A stretch of 64,000 nt of DNA from Syngnathus acus (Eukaryota; Chordata; Actinopteri; Syngnathiformes; Syngnathidae). A program made the position numbers and the translations under genes. The notes under the pieces are model-generated. The model was not told the DNA's origin. It saw nothing but the letters and a program-made list of their open reading frames with translations, and searched no databases. The stretch is from NCBI RefSeq assembly GCF_901709675.1, contig NC_051108.1:7486631-7550630 (forward strand). Reading direction: 5' to 3'. This document shows positions 1 to 8,327 of the stretch, piece by piece (position 1 is the first letter of the stretch; the number at the start of each line of letters is the position of its first letter).

Positions 1-765
1 GGACCAGTTATCTATAAAATACAGTCCCTGCTTTTTACAGAACCTAGCCATCCATCGATTAAGGGAGACTAATCTACTAAACCTCTCATCAGTGCCTCTC
101 CCAGGCAGGGGGCCAGAGACAAATACTCGATGCCGACTCATCTTTCTGGCGAGATCACAAGTCCGCGCTATGTTTTTCTTTGTGATCTCTGATTGCCTCA
201 TCCTAACATCATTGGCGCCGACGTGTATCACTATGTCCGAGTAGCTAGTGTTGTTGGAACTACGCTGTTGACTAGGCCTATTGCGAGTCAGCTCCCTAAG
301 ATTAGCTTCTATGTCTGGTGCTCTGCTCCCAGGAATACATATTACCGTGGCTGGATTTTTAAGCGTGATATTTCGGGTAATGGAGTCACCTATGACCAAG
401 GTGCGAGGGCCAGTAGACCGAGATTACTTTGGACGGCTATGCGTCTTACCTGGCTCATCGGGATTAGCAAGCCGCTTGGGGCTAATGGCCAGTGGCTAGC
501 GGGCTGACTACAGTCCGCGTCTGTGTCCGCCACATCTACTGTTATCGCACTATTCTGCTCTAGCAGGGACAACCTCTCTAAGAGAAGGGTGCAGTTGGTG
601 CACGAAGCCGTACAAACCTCTTGATCCGCAGCCACTTATCCGATGATCGACGGCAGACAACGGCCACGAAGCCGCCGCTGAGAGCCAGACATTTGGGTTC
701 TCTTACCGAAATTGGAAGTCTGTCTTTTCTTGACCACCTGTGGAGGAATTGTGTATTGTGTCATA
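1..765 (-). mobile_element. LINE fragment with SGNH-esterase ORF (broken)
   Basis: Read on the minus strand this encodes an SGNH/GDSL-hydrolase-like domain. The block-I motif LVIGDSITRNI has its Ser at about 382-384, and the block-III motif HVGANDV lies near 205-225. It is followed by SGPLPGRGTDE and LNRWM. A reading frame at 390-635 (start MAADQEV, with a Cys pair and a short coiled coil) lies just upstream but in another frame, so the ORF is frameshifted. Esterase domains of this type are known in ORF1-like proteins of fish CR1/L2-type LINEs, which is the basis for the call. The 3' part of the element lies off the left edge. The right end stops where hAT sequence begins (about 769). It is a dead fragment; the exact LINE clade is not determined. 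Confidence 0.65.
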
Positions 766-769
766 TCAC

Positions 770-1304
770 AATCTGGGGGTACGTGGAGGTACTCCAGGGG
801 GTACGTGAGATTTTACAAAAATATATACCGGTATTAAAAAAAAAAAACCCCAGTAAGCCTGATTATATTGAGAATTAGTTATAAAAAGTTTGATGAAATA
901 CAAATGTATGTTTTATATTCAATATTCAATTTTAATCCTTAATAAACGGACTCTCCACAAACCAATAGCAGTCACCTGCGGTTGCCTTGATGACGCACTG
1001 TAACATGGAGATGTGGCTAAAGCGTAGCAGCGATGCTGCTGTTGAAAACACGGAGAAACAAGTAAAAATGAAGGCAAAACCAGAGCCGACGAAGTACCGA
1101 CAGTACATGGAAGACTATTGTTTGATGGGATTTACGTCCACAAGTTGTAACCCACCCAAAGGTCTGTGCTTTTTTTGCGGGGAGAAATTAGCCAACGCTA
1201 GCATGAAACACCGGCACATCTCCAGCGGCATCTCACCACGAAACACGGATGCCATGTTGGTAAGCCACCGGAGTTCTTCAGGAGGAAACTTTCTGACTTC
1301 AAGT
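770..1304 (+). mobile_element. hAT transposon, left part, with BED zinc finger
   Basis: This is the 5' part of a ZBED5/SCAND3-like hAT element; its 3' part is at 8328-10420. The ORF starting at about 987-1005 gives a Lys-rich N-terminus and then a BED-type finger with GLCFFCGEKLANASMKHRH. The frame slips after the finger, but the third frame continues as EFFRRKLSDFK up to base 1304. It resumes as SSQDTMRKAS right after 8332, so the two halves were once one gene. The terminal inverted repeat on this side is truncated: the sequence begins inside the subterminal GGGGGTACGTGG region, while the right end is intact. An A-run at 838-848 is a local expansion. The transposase is inactive. Confidence 0.85.
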
Positions 1305-1488
1305 TGTAGTGTTGTGATAGACGCTACCCCTTTAAGAGACTGAGGAAGTCAGATCGTGTTGAACAGTGAGAGTTGTTGCTGAACAGGCTACGTGAGGAGT
1401 CAATATTATACTACCTGTAACTGTTCGTGAAAGTTATTAAAGCTTCAACTTAAAAGATAAAACTAAGAGAGGACATTCAGTTTCTACA
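1305..1488 (+). repeat. 5' LTR of Ty3/gypsy-type retrotransposon
   Basis: This is a 184-bp direct repeat of 8157-8327, bounded by TGTAG...CTACA. It is flanked on the left by CAAGT (1300-1304), which is repeated at 8328-8332 as the 5-bp target-site duplication. Just downstream is ATGGCGACGAGGAT, in the position of a tRNA primer-binding site. It differs from the 3' LTR mainly by a 23-bp indel and several small indels or substitutions. Confidence 0.88.
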
Positions 1489-2050
1489 ATGGCGACGAGG
1501 ATATTGCGCGACTGACGTGAACGGATCTCCCGCTGCCTTCCTTGTCAATCATCCACACCCAAGACTGAGCATCAACCGCTGCAAATGTATGAACTCCCAC
1601 AGGGGCCTTGGGAAGATGTTGCAGTGGACTTCTGTGGCCCCTTTCCTTCAGGTGACTACCTGTTTGTCATCATAGATGAATATTCAAGATTTCCCTTTGT
1701 GGAGATGATGCCGTCCACATCAGCATGCAAACTCATCCCTGTCATGGACAAAATCTTTTCAACTGTGGGCATTCCAAAAGTGGTGAAAAACGATAATGGG
1801 CCCCCATTCTCAAGCAAGGACTTTTCAGACTGCAAAATACCTTGGGTTCCACCACAGAAAGATCACCCCCTACTGGCCACAGGCCAACGCTGCAGTTGGA
1901 AGATTCAACAGGACTCTGACCGAAGCGATACACACTACGCTGGAAGGCAAGCCGTGGAAACAAGAGCGATACAAGTTCCTCAGGAACTACAGTGCAACAC
2001 CTCATCACACCACCAACCGGCCTCCGGCTGAAGTGTTCTATGGTTTGAGT
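1489..2050 (+). pseudogene. Ty3/gypsy pol remnant: integrase core
   Basis: This is the only coding sequence left of the LTR element. Frame 1585-1850 reads WEDVAVDFCGPFPSG, IIDEYSRFPFVEMM and KNDNGPPFSSKDF, giving the first two Asp of the rve integrase core. After a frameshift near 1850, frame 1796-2050 reads YWPQANAAVGRFNRTLTEA and ATPHHTTNRPPAEVFYG. The usual ERFNRTL neighbourhood is changed and the expected catalytic Glu is replaced (NAAVGRF). Gag, protease, RT and RNase H are missing. The remnant is cut off at 2050 by the 3' end of the inserted LINE. Not functional. Confidence 0.85.
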
Positions 2051-2389
2051 TTATTCACGCAATATCCAAGACATACAACATGATACAACAAACAGTATTA
2101 CACAGTCGGATGCGTGAAAGGTCACCCCAAGCAAGCTATTTAAAGCTTTTAATAGGGGGCCTGGTTTCCCATATCAGATATTGGCCAGATATCCTTACAT
2201 TATGGACAACATACAGATATATAATAGACAATAACAATAAACACACAATAAGGTACAACACACAATAAACATACGACAAGTAATAGATAGTCTCAGTATT
2301 CTGGTTACACTGGATTTGATGTAAAGTACATTAGCAATTAATAAATTAACAACAGGACACAGGTGTTCATGCGATTAATAATCAGCACA

Positions 2390-2962
2390 TTAAACATACA
2401 TTGATAGGAGTTGATTTTTTAGATTTGCCTTGAAGATGGATATGGATTGCAACATTTTTAGTGTTTCGTCAAGCTCATTCCAAATCTGTGGCCCTCTGCA
2501 CACAATGCTAAAGCTTGTAGATTTTAGTTTCCGTTTTTTCCCAATGATAAGATTGCTATTCCTGGTGGTGTGGGTGTGGCTGGGAGTACAGATTGGGATG
2601 AGTTGACAGAGTTTATGGTTTCGTTTATGGACAGTCTGATACATGACGCAAGCATTCTGGAAATAGTTATATTCAACAAGCCTCAGAAGATTGTGTTGGT
2701 GGAAGATTGTTTTAGTGGGGGCGTTAAACTCAGACCATGTTATGGCACGTATGACCTTTTTCTGAAGTATCTCCAGCTTTTTTAGATGGGTTGGGAATGT
2801 GTTACACCATATAATATTGCAATATTTTAAATGAGGTTCAAATAAGGATTTGTACAGAATAAGAAGTGCAGTGAGTGGGAGATAATGTCTCAATTTGAAG
2901 AACAAAGCAGCATATTTAGACAGTTTGATTGTGAGATCATCAATATGTCTTTTAAAGTTCAA
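2390..2962 (-). pseudogene. LINE ORF2 C-terminal domain
   Basis: This is a 190-aa open frame corresponding to the region after RT in jockey-superfamily LINEs. It includes LFEPHLKYCNIIWCNTF, LQKKVIRAITWSE and RGPQIWNELDETLK, and ends in LLSMYV. It continues the RT block at 3090-3887 after a frame break near 2963-3090. No catalytic function is left by itself. The nearly identical end sequence at 34303 onward shows that the same family is present twice. Confidence 0.8.
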
Positions 2963-3089
2963 GAACTCGTCAATGTGGATCCCCAGAAATTTAGTAGAGC
3001 TGACTCTTTCAATGTTTTGTCCGTTGATTTTTATGCAAATTTGGTCAATGTCCTTTTTTTTATGGGAGCGGAATACGATGTGGTTTGTT

Positions 3090-3980
3090 TTATTGACATT
3101 TAGGGGAGAGTTTGTTGCATTTAAACCATGTGTTTATTTTCGCTAACTCACTATTTATAATTTGTTCAAGTGTATTTGGATTTTTGTGGGAAAGAAACAA
3201 GTTTGTATCGTCAGCAAATAATACTTTATGTAGTATGGATGAAGTATTAACAATGTCATTTATGTACAAGATGAAGAGGAGCGGCCCTAAGATGGACCCT
3301 TGGGGAACTCCATAATTGATGGGTTTGTATGAAGATTTATGGTTGTTAATAGAAACATATTGATGTCTTCCAAACAGGTAGCTGCGGAACCAGTCTAACG
3401 CCAGGCCTCTAATACCATAGTGTTGTAATTTATTTACAAGAATGTCAATCATAATGGTATCAAAAGCTTTAGACAAGTCCAGAAAAATCCCAATACCATA
3501 CTCGCCTTTATCAATTGCCTCGTAGATTTTATCAGTCAAGTCAAGTACTGCCATATAGTATGTAGTGTTTTCCTTTCTGAATCCATACTGGGATGGGGCA
3601 ATGATGTTTAGTTTGTTTAGATAGCTGTTAAGTTTATTGTAAACTAGAGTAGGCAAGATTGATATTGGTCTGCAGTTGCTAAAATCGTTTTTGTCTCCCG
3701 ATTTAAAGACCGGTGTGATACGTGCTATTTTTGCCATTTGTGGCAATACTCCAGAGAGTAGAGACAGATTGATGCAATGTGTAAGAGGTGCAGTTATTAT
3801 ATTGGAGATGTTTTTCAGAATTTTACTTGAGATACCATCTGTTCCAGCTGAGTTTGAATTCTTCATATTCATGATTATTTTATACACTTCATCGCAGTTA
3901 GTTGGATTCAGGAAGAAAGAGCCCAGGTAATTACCTGATAGATAGTCTTTAAACGAGGCATCCTGAAGCTAACTGATTTT
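3090..3980 (-). pseudogene. LINE reverse transcriptase (ORF2 core), broken
   Basis: The minus-strand frame carries the RT signature blocks in order: [49 protein letters not shown] (the first catalytic Asp), [15 protein letters not shown] and LFADDTNLF (the catalytic ADD). Small lesions are visible. The usual linker after LPTL is shortened, the segment after AFDT reads IMIDIL, and the frame ends at LSPKCQ instead of running into the C-terminal domain. Upstream, to about 4310, the frame continues as GILKSIKHKNKLYKRYIN up to the transposon insertion. This places the element in the jockey/CR1/L2 superfamily; the exact clade was not resolved. Confidence 0.88.
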
Positions 3981-4436
3981 ACTGGATATGTTGCTACCAG
4001 TGGAGACAAAGTAGTTATTGAATTCGTCGGCAAGACGAATTTCTGGTGATGTTGCTTGTATTATTATCATGGTCAGGGAATACAGGAGTTTTTTGGCTTC
4101 TGTTCAAGACCTTGTTCAGTACTCTCCAAGATTTCTTGGAATCACCCTGTGATTCGTTTATCAAGTTGGCAAAATGATTACTCTTCCGCTTTCTGATAAT
4201 ATGTGTAAGTTTATTTCTATAATTAATATATGCATTTTTATTATTATGGTTAGGTTTATTTATGTATCTTTTATATAATTTATTTTTATGTTTAATAGAC
4301 TTTAATATGCCCTTAGTGAATTCCGGACTATAAACCGCACCGGATTATAAACCGCACCAGCTAAAATTGGGGGATATTTGAGTTTTCTTATATAAGCCGC
4401 ACCGGACTATAAGCCGCACGTGCACACGCATTTTCT

Positions 4437-4770
4437 ACAAAGAAAGACCGTTCACAGAAAGCCTTTTTAAAGTTTTAATAACATACTTTAACATGTCTTT
4501 CTAAACATTGCCTGTGACGCAGCAGTAGTACCGCAGCAACACGGAAGTGTGCACGCGAGTTATTAACAAAGAAAGACTGGACACAGAAAGCTTTTTTAAA
4601 GTTTTAATAACATACCTTAACATTTCTTTCCAACGCGAGTTATTAACAAAGAAAGACTGGACACAGAAAGCTTTTTTAAAGTTTTAATAACATACCTTAA
4701 CGTTTTTTTCCAAACACTGCCCGTGACGCGGCAGTAATACCGCAGCAACACGGAAGTAACACAAGACTAA
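4437..4770. repeat. Three-copy tandem repeat inside the DNA transposon
   Basis: A unit of roughly 70-130 bp starts at about 4437, 4565 and 4638. It contains ACAAAGAAAGAC, AGAAAGC and a shared TTTTTTAAAGTTTTAATAAC core. The CGCAGCAACACGGAAGT segment also recurs (4530 and 4740). This is local amplification within one transposon copy. Confidence 0.75.
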
Positions 4771-5416
4771 TAGGACTGGATTAAAAAAAACATACCCGGT
4801 AAAAGTCGCGGCGGTAACACAGCAGCAACACGGTAGTACAGCACCAACAGGGCTCGTTAAAAAACATACCAGTAAAAGTAAAAAAAGAGCTTCATCGTCT
4901 TCATCTTCCTCCTGTGCACTGAAACCATCGAAGTCTTCCTCCTCAGCGTCCGATTGGAATAGCGTTAGATATCCTTCGCCTCACACTTTCTCAGTCTCTC
5001 TTTCGTCGTCGCTTTTATGCATTTCTTCGAGTGTGATGAGGGTCTGTTCATGCAAATTTTATTCATGCACGAAGCGCTAAATTACATTAAACTAGCGAGC
5101 GACACGTATAGCTCCAGAGTAGACGGGACCACGAAATAAAGAAAAGGGTGACGCAAGACAATGTCATCAACATCGACTGCCTTTAGCTTAAAAGCGGCAT
5201 CATATGCATTTCTTTTGTCCCCCATAATGACGGTTTGTGTATAAAAGCTCCCTTTCAGTAATGTCCGTCTTGATCTCGTTCTGTCTCGTCTTCGTGTGAA
5301 TTATACGCCTATCAAAACACAAACTAGCACGTCTTCTTCGGCGCATTATCTCTTCTTCGTCTGTCTCTTCTTATTTCCCTTCGGTTGCCATGGTGATACT
5401 TAGTGTTGGCAAAGCT

Positions 5417-5942
5417 TCAGGGGAAGTCGCTTCCATCGTAGATGATGGGCTTTTCCATGGTCAGATGATAGAAGACTTTCTTGGAGATAAATCGTGAGAA
5501 GGAGTTGTCGAAGATGAGCGCGTAGGTTCCCGGCCGACGCACTTTTAGCTGTCCCTGAATGGTCTCTTTGTGAGAATTGCAGCGCATCAGTGGAATGAGA
5601 ACCTTTGATCGCTCCAATTGATCATCAGCATTTTCCCGGTAAACCACACTAAAGGAAATGCTTTTTGGTTCCGAAGAAAACATCCAGCCGATGCTCGGCC
5701 CCGCGTCAGCCACCGCAATGGTCACCACGCTGTAACAGCTGGATTTGATGAAGAGCTCCCGCGAGCCGTCGCCAAACTGGGAAATATCGTCGATGCTGAG
5801 CGGGACGGCCATCGTGAGTTCTCCGGACTTGAGAAGGTTGATTTCCGAATCCTGTACAGTGGCAACGTTCTCCTCTGGCTCGTCAGGGGCTAATTCTCCT
5901 ACACCTATATTCAGGGATCCGGATGGCCTTTGCTCGTGCTCT
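5417..5942 (-). pseudogene. fyco1: FYCO1-like GOLD-domain fragment captured by transposon
   Basis: A minus-strand open frame of about 175 aa without introns ends at a stop at 5417. It begins upstream of the Met at 5812, with [20 protein letters not shown] and [10 protein letters not shown]. It then reads [51 protein letters not shown] and [17 protein letters not shown], and ends in IYDGSDFP. This matches the C-terminal GOLD domain of FYCO1, the FYVE/coiled-coil adaptor linking Rab7/LC3 vesicles to kinesin. The FYVE, coiled-coil and RUN parts are absent. It sits between the TIRs of a DNA transposon, so it is read as a transduplicated or retro-copied fragment rather than the host gene. The frame is intact, but no promoter was recognised. 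SEC14L-type GOLD is a less likely alternative. Confidence 0.72.
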
Positions 5943-6405
5943 GCCTCAAATTAACCTTCTGAATAAAATGCATTAAAAGTTCACGTTCATTACAACTTGT
6001 TTTTGGTGAGCAAATTGTCAGAAGAATTGAATTTAAATGCTGATTGATTGGGTTTTAATACAATGCAGATGGTCCAAACAGCGCCACTGCTTTGTGTAAT
6101 CTCTGAGTCACATGGCAGAGTAAGAGAAAGGGTTTAGAGCCCTTTGACGCAGGTCACCTAGCGTGCATTCCTACTAAAGCTCATAATAGTCACAAGCAAC
6201 ACAGCCAGAATAAGCAGCAGCCATAGTAGTGTTTCAAAATAGTATTTTTGTTGTTGTTTTTTTCTTCGAGATACCGCAGTGTATAAAAGTGATCAAGTCA
6301 TCACAAAAATCACGAAAAAATCCTTATATAAGCCGCACCTGACTATAAGCCGCAGGGTTAAAAATTTTGGAAAAAAGTCGCGGCTTATAGTCCGGAATTT
6401 ACGGT

Positions 6406-6840
6406 ACTTTCTCAGTTATGGTCTTTTGAATAGAGTCGGATATTTCTTGGGTTAGAGTTTCAAATGCAGCATCAACATCACTACAATTATATACATATTC
6501 CATACCATGTCTTGGTCTGCAGGTCCTCACCTAGACGTCGTATGGTTTCTTCATTGAGTATTTTTAATTGTATTGTATGACGAGTAGGTGGGGGCCTAGC
6601 AGGGAGGTCAATGAATAATACAATAGGGAAATGATCAGAAATCTCAGAGAGTACAGTTCCAGAAGTAAGTGTGGCGTTTTGAAGATTTGTGATGAAATTA
6701 TCAATAATTGACTTAGTTGAGTGAGTGACTCTGGTATAAGTATTTATTGTGGGAAAGAAGGATGAAGAGTGTAATGTGTTTATAAAGTCATTTTTGGCTG
6801 TATCATCATTGAAGTCGACAAGAACACTCTGTAGACATTA
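6406..6840 (-). pseudogene. LINE endonuclease (EEP) C-terminal remnant
   Basis: On the minus strand one frame reads DFNDDTAKNDFINTL, YTRVTHSTKSIIDNFITN and then GTVLSEISDHFPIVLFI. The SDHFPI motif is the conserved His-bearing end of exonuclease-endonuclease-phosphatase domains in jockey/L1-type LINEs. The N-terminal half of the endonuclease is missing between here and ORF1. The segment ends at the DNA-transposon insertion site. Confidence 0.75.
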
Positions 6841-7119
6841 CCCGCTGTATTGTCACAGAGCAGACAGACAATTGCCTAGTCCTACCCAGTCAGTAGTATT
6901 CAGGCCAGTTCCCAAGCCAAAAATGAGAAAATAAATGTAAGAGAGAGGAAAAGAGAAAAAGAGGGGGGCGAGTGGTGAGATAAAGGGAGAAATAAGCCAT
7001 TCACCGTCTCCAGGTTCAGTGGTTGTCGTGACGACAGAGACGCTGTTTTGGATGACGTCATCATCACGCGCCTGTGTTTACAGTTGTGGTGAGGCGGCAT
7101 GTTGCAAGTTGGCAGACAG

Positions 7120-7875
7120 TTATTCTTGGAGTTCAGAATTAATGTCTCCATCTCCTCCACTCAGCCAATAAGTTGCTCGGGGGTTCCTGTACAGTTTGCC
7201 GTCGATGTAAAGTTTGTCAATGAACAGTCGAGCGGTCTTTTTGGCTTTCCTTGCCTCGGCCATGATCGGGTGAAGCAGCCTCCGTCTATTCATGATCTCC
7301 GGAGGGAACTGATCGCTGATGGAGTAGTTAGAGCCTTTTAGCTCTCTGCCCCTCGACATGACGGCAGACTTCATCTTCGAGTCAACGACTTTAGCCACAA
7401 TGGGACGGGGCCTCCTCTGTTGGTCGGTTCTGGTCCTCCCGAGGCGATGTACTCTGGAGAAGCGAACTGCTCCGACGTCCTCAGGCTTCATTTTCAATTC
7501 GTTGACAAGAAATGTTTTGACAAGTTCTTCTGATCTCCGGTGAGTTTCATCTTTTGTTTCTGTAGGTCCGTGTATAATGATGATACTTCGGCACTGCAGA
7601 TCAAGAATGGAGTTTGCCATGTTGACTTTGTCTCTTTGTAGTTCGGCTGTCAAATGTTTGAGGTGGTTTACTTCAGTCCGAAGTGACGCATTGTCAGCCT
7701 TTAGCACCTCGATGAGTGAGTTGTTAAACTCCACAGAGTGCTTCAGTTCTTTTACATCAGTAGTCAGTTGCTCGAGTAGATCAAGCTTCTTGAGTTGTAG
7801 TTTTATAGATGTTATAGACTCACTGATGTCAGAGATTTCCTTTTCGCTTAGGTTCGACTTGGCTCGGGTATTCAT
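7120..7875 (-). CDS. LINE ORF1, coiled-coil RNA-binding-like protein
   Basis: This is a 251-aa intact ORF. Residues about 10-100 form a heptad-rich coiled coil (ISDISESITSIKLQLKKLD, LRTEVNHLKHLTAELQRDK). A basic region follows, with CRSIIIIHGPTETKDE, HRLGRTRTDQQRRPRPIVAK and a C-terminal AKKTARLFIDKLYIDGKLY. This layout is typical of L1-ORF1-like chaperone proteins that coat LINE RNA. It lies directly upstream of the ORF2 remnants on the same strand. The start at 7875 is the first Met of the frame. Although this ORF is open, ORF2 is destroyed, so the copy cannot move by itself. Confidence 0.72.
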   Translation of the reverse strand: MNTRAKSNLSEKEISDISESITSIKLQLKKLDLLEQLTTDVKELKHSVEFNNSLIEVLKADNASLRTEVNHLKHLTAELQRDKVNMANSILDLQCRSIIIIHGPTETKDETHRRSEELVKTFLVNELKMKPEDVGAVRFSRVHRLGRTRTDQQRRPRPIVAKVVDSKMKSAVMSRGRELKGSNYSISDQFPPEIMNRRRLLHPIMAEARKAKKTARLFIDKLYIDGKLYRNPRATYWLSGGDGDINSELQE

Positions 7876-8156
7876 GGCCTCGGGTTTGTTGTTAGGCGCA
7901 TTTACAATAAAATGCGTCGATGTAGGCTTCCAAGTCCTCTAACGACTCATCAACAGGCGAATCCAGTTTGATTTAAATTCTGATCACTGGTCAAATTAGA
8001 TGCGATGGCATAATTGGGAAGTTTTCTGGCATAGCGCACAGCTCAGCACCTCATGTGGTCGGCCATTTTCTTTTTGTAATTGGCGTTGGTATTGACCCTG
8101 AAAAAAAGTAAAGCTAAAACTAAGGAAGGACATTTTATTTAAAAGAAAACGAGAGA

Positions 8157-8327
8157 TGTAGTGTTGTGATAATTAGACGCTACAGATCGTGTTGAACAGT
8201 GAGAGTGAGAGTTGTTGCTGAACAGGCTAAGTGAGGAGTCAATATTATACTACCTGTAACTGTTCTTGAAAGTTATTAAAGCTTCAACTTAAAAGATAAA
8301 ACTAAGAGAGGACATTCAGTTTCTACA
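8157..8327 (+). repeat. 3' LTR of Ty3/gypsy-type retrotransposon
   Basis: This 171-bp sequence matches 1305-1488 and has the same TGTAG...CTACA ends. A purine-rich stretch (AAAAGAAAACGAGAGA, 8141-8156) directly precedes it, as expected for a polypurine tract. The target duplication CAAGT follows at 8328-8332. Confidence 0.88.

Larger units (their letters stand above)
4316..6404 (-). mobile_element. DNA transposon with TIRs and captured gene fragment
   Basis: The ends are inverted repeats. The left end reads AATTCCGGACTATAAACCGC, and the reverse complement of the right end gives AATTCCGGACTATAAGCCGC. A second inner pair is AAGCCGCACC near 4390-4420 and 6330-6355. TA dinucleotides flank both sides (4314-4315 and 6405-6406), so a TA target duplication is likely. 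On the minus strand about 4885-4985 encodes an acidic tail (EEEDFDGFSAQEEDEDDEA) like the C-terminus of pogo/Tigger-type transposases; no transposase core remains. In its place lies a FYCO1-like segment. It is inserted in the LINE, whose ORF2 reads on both sides. The family name is inferred. Confidence 0.75.
2051..8090 (-). mobile_element. Non-LTR retrotransposon (jockey/CR1-type LINE), nested
   Basis: This is a nearly full-length LINE on the minus strand, inserted inside the Ty3/gypsy element. In its own 5'-3' order it holds a 5' leader (about 7876-8090), ORF1 (7120-7875), an endonuclease remnant (about 6406-6840), RT (about 3090-3980), a C-terminal domain (2390-2962) and a 3' tail (about 2051-2389). 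The 3' 400 bp recur at 34303-34716, which fixes the 3' end. A DNA transposon at 4316-6404 interrupts ORF2 upstream of the RT. The left boundary comes from the second copy; the right boundary is approximate. Confidence 0.85.
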
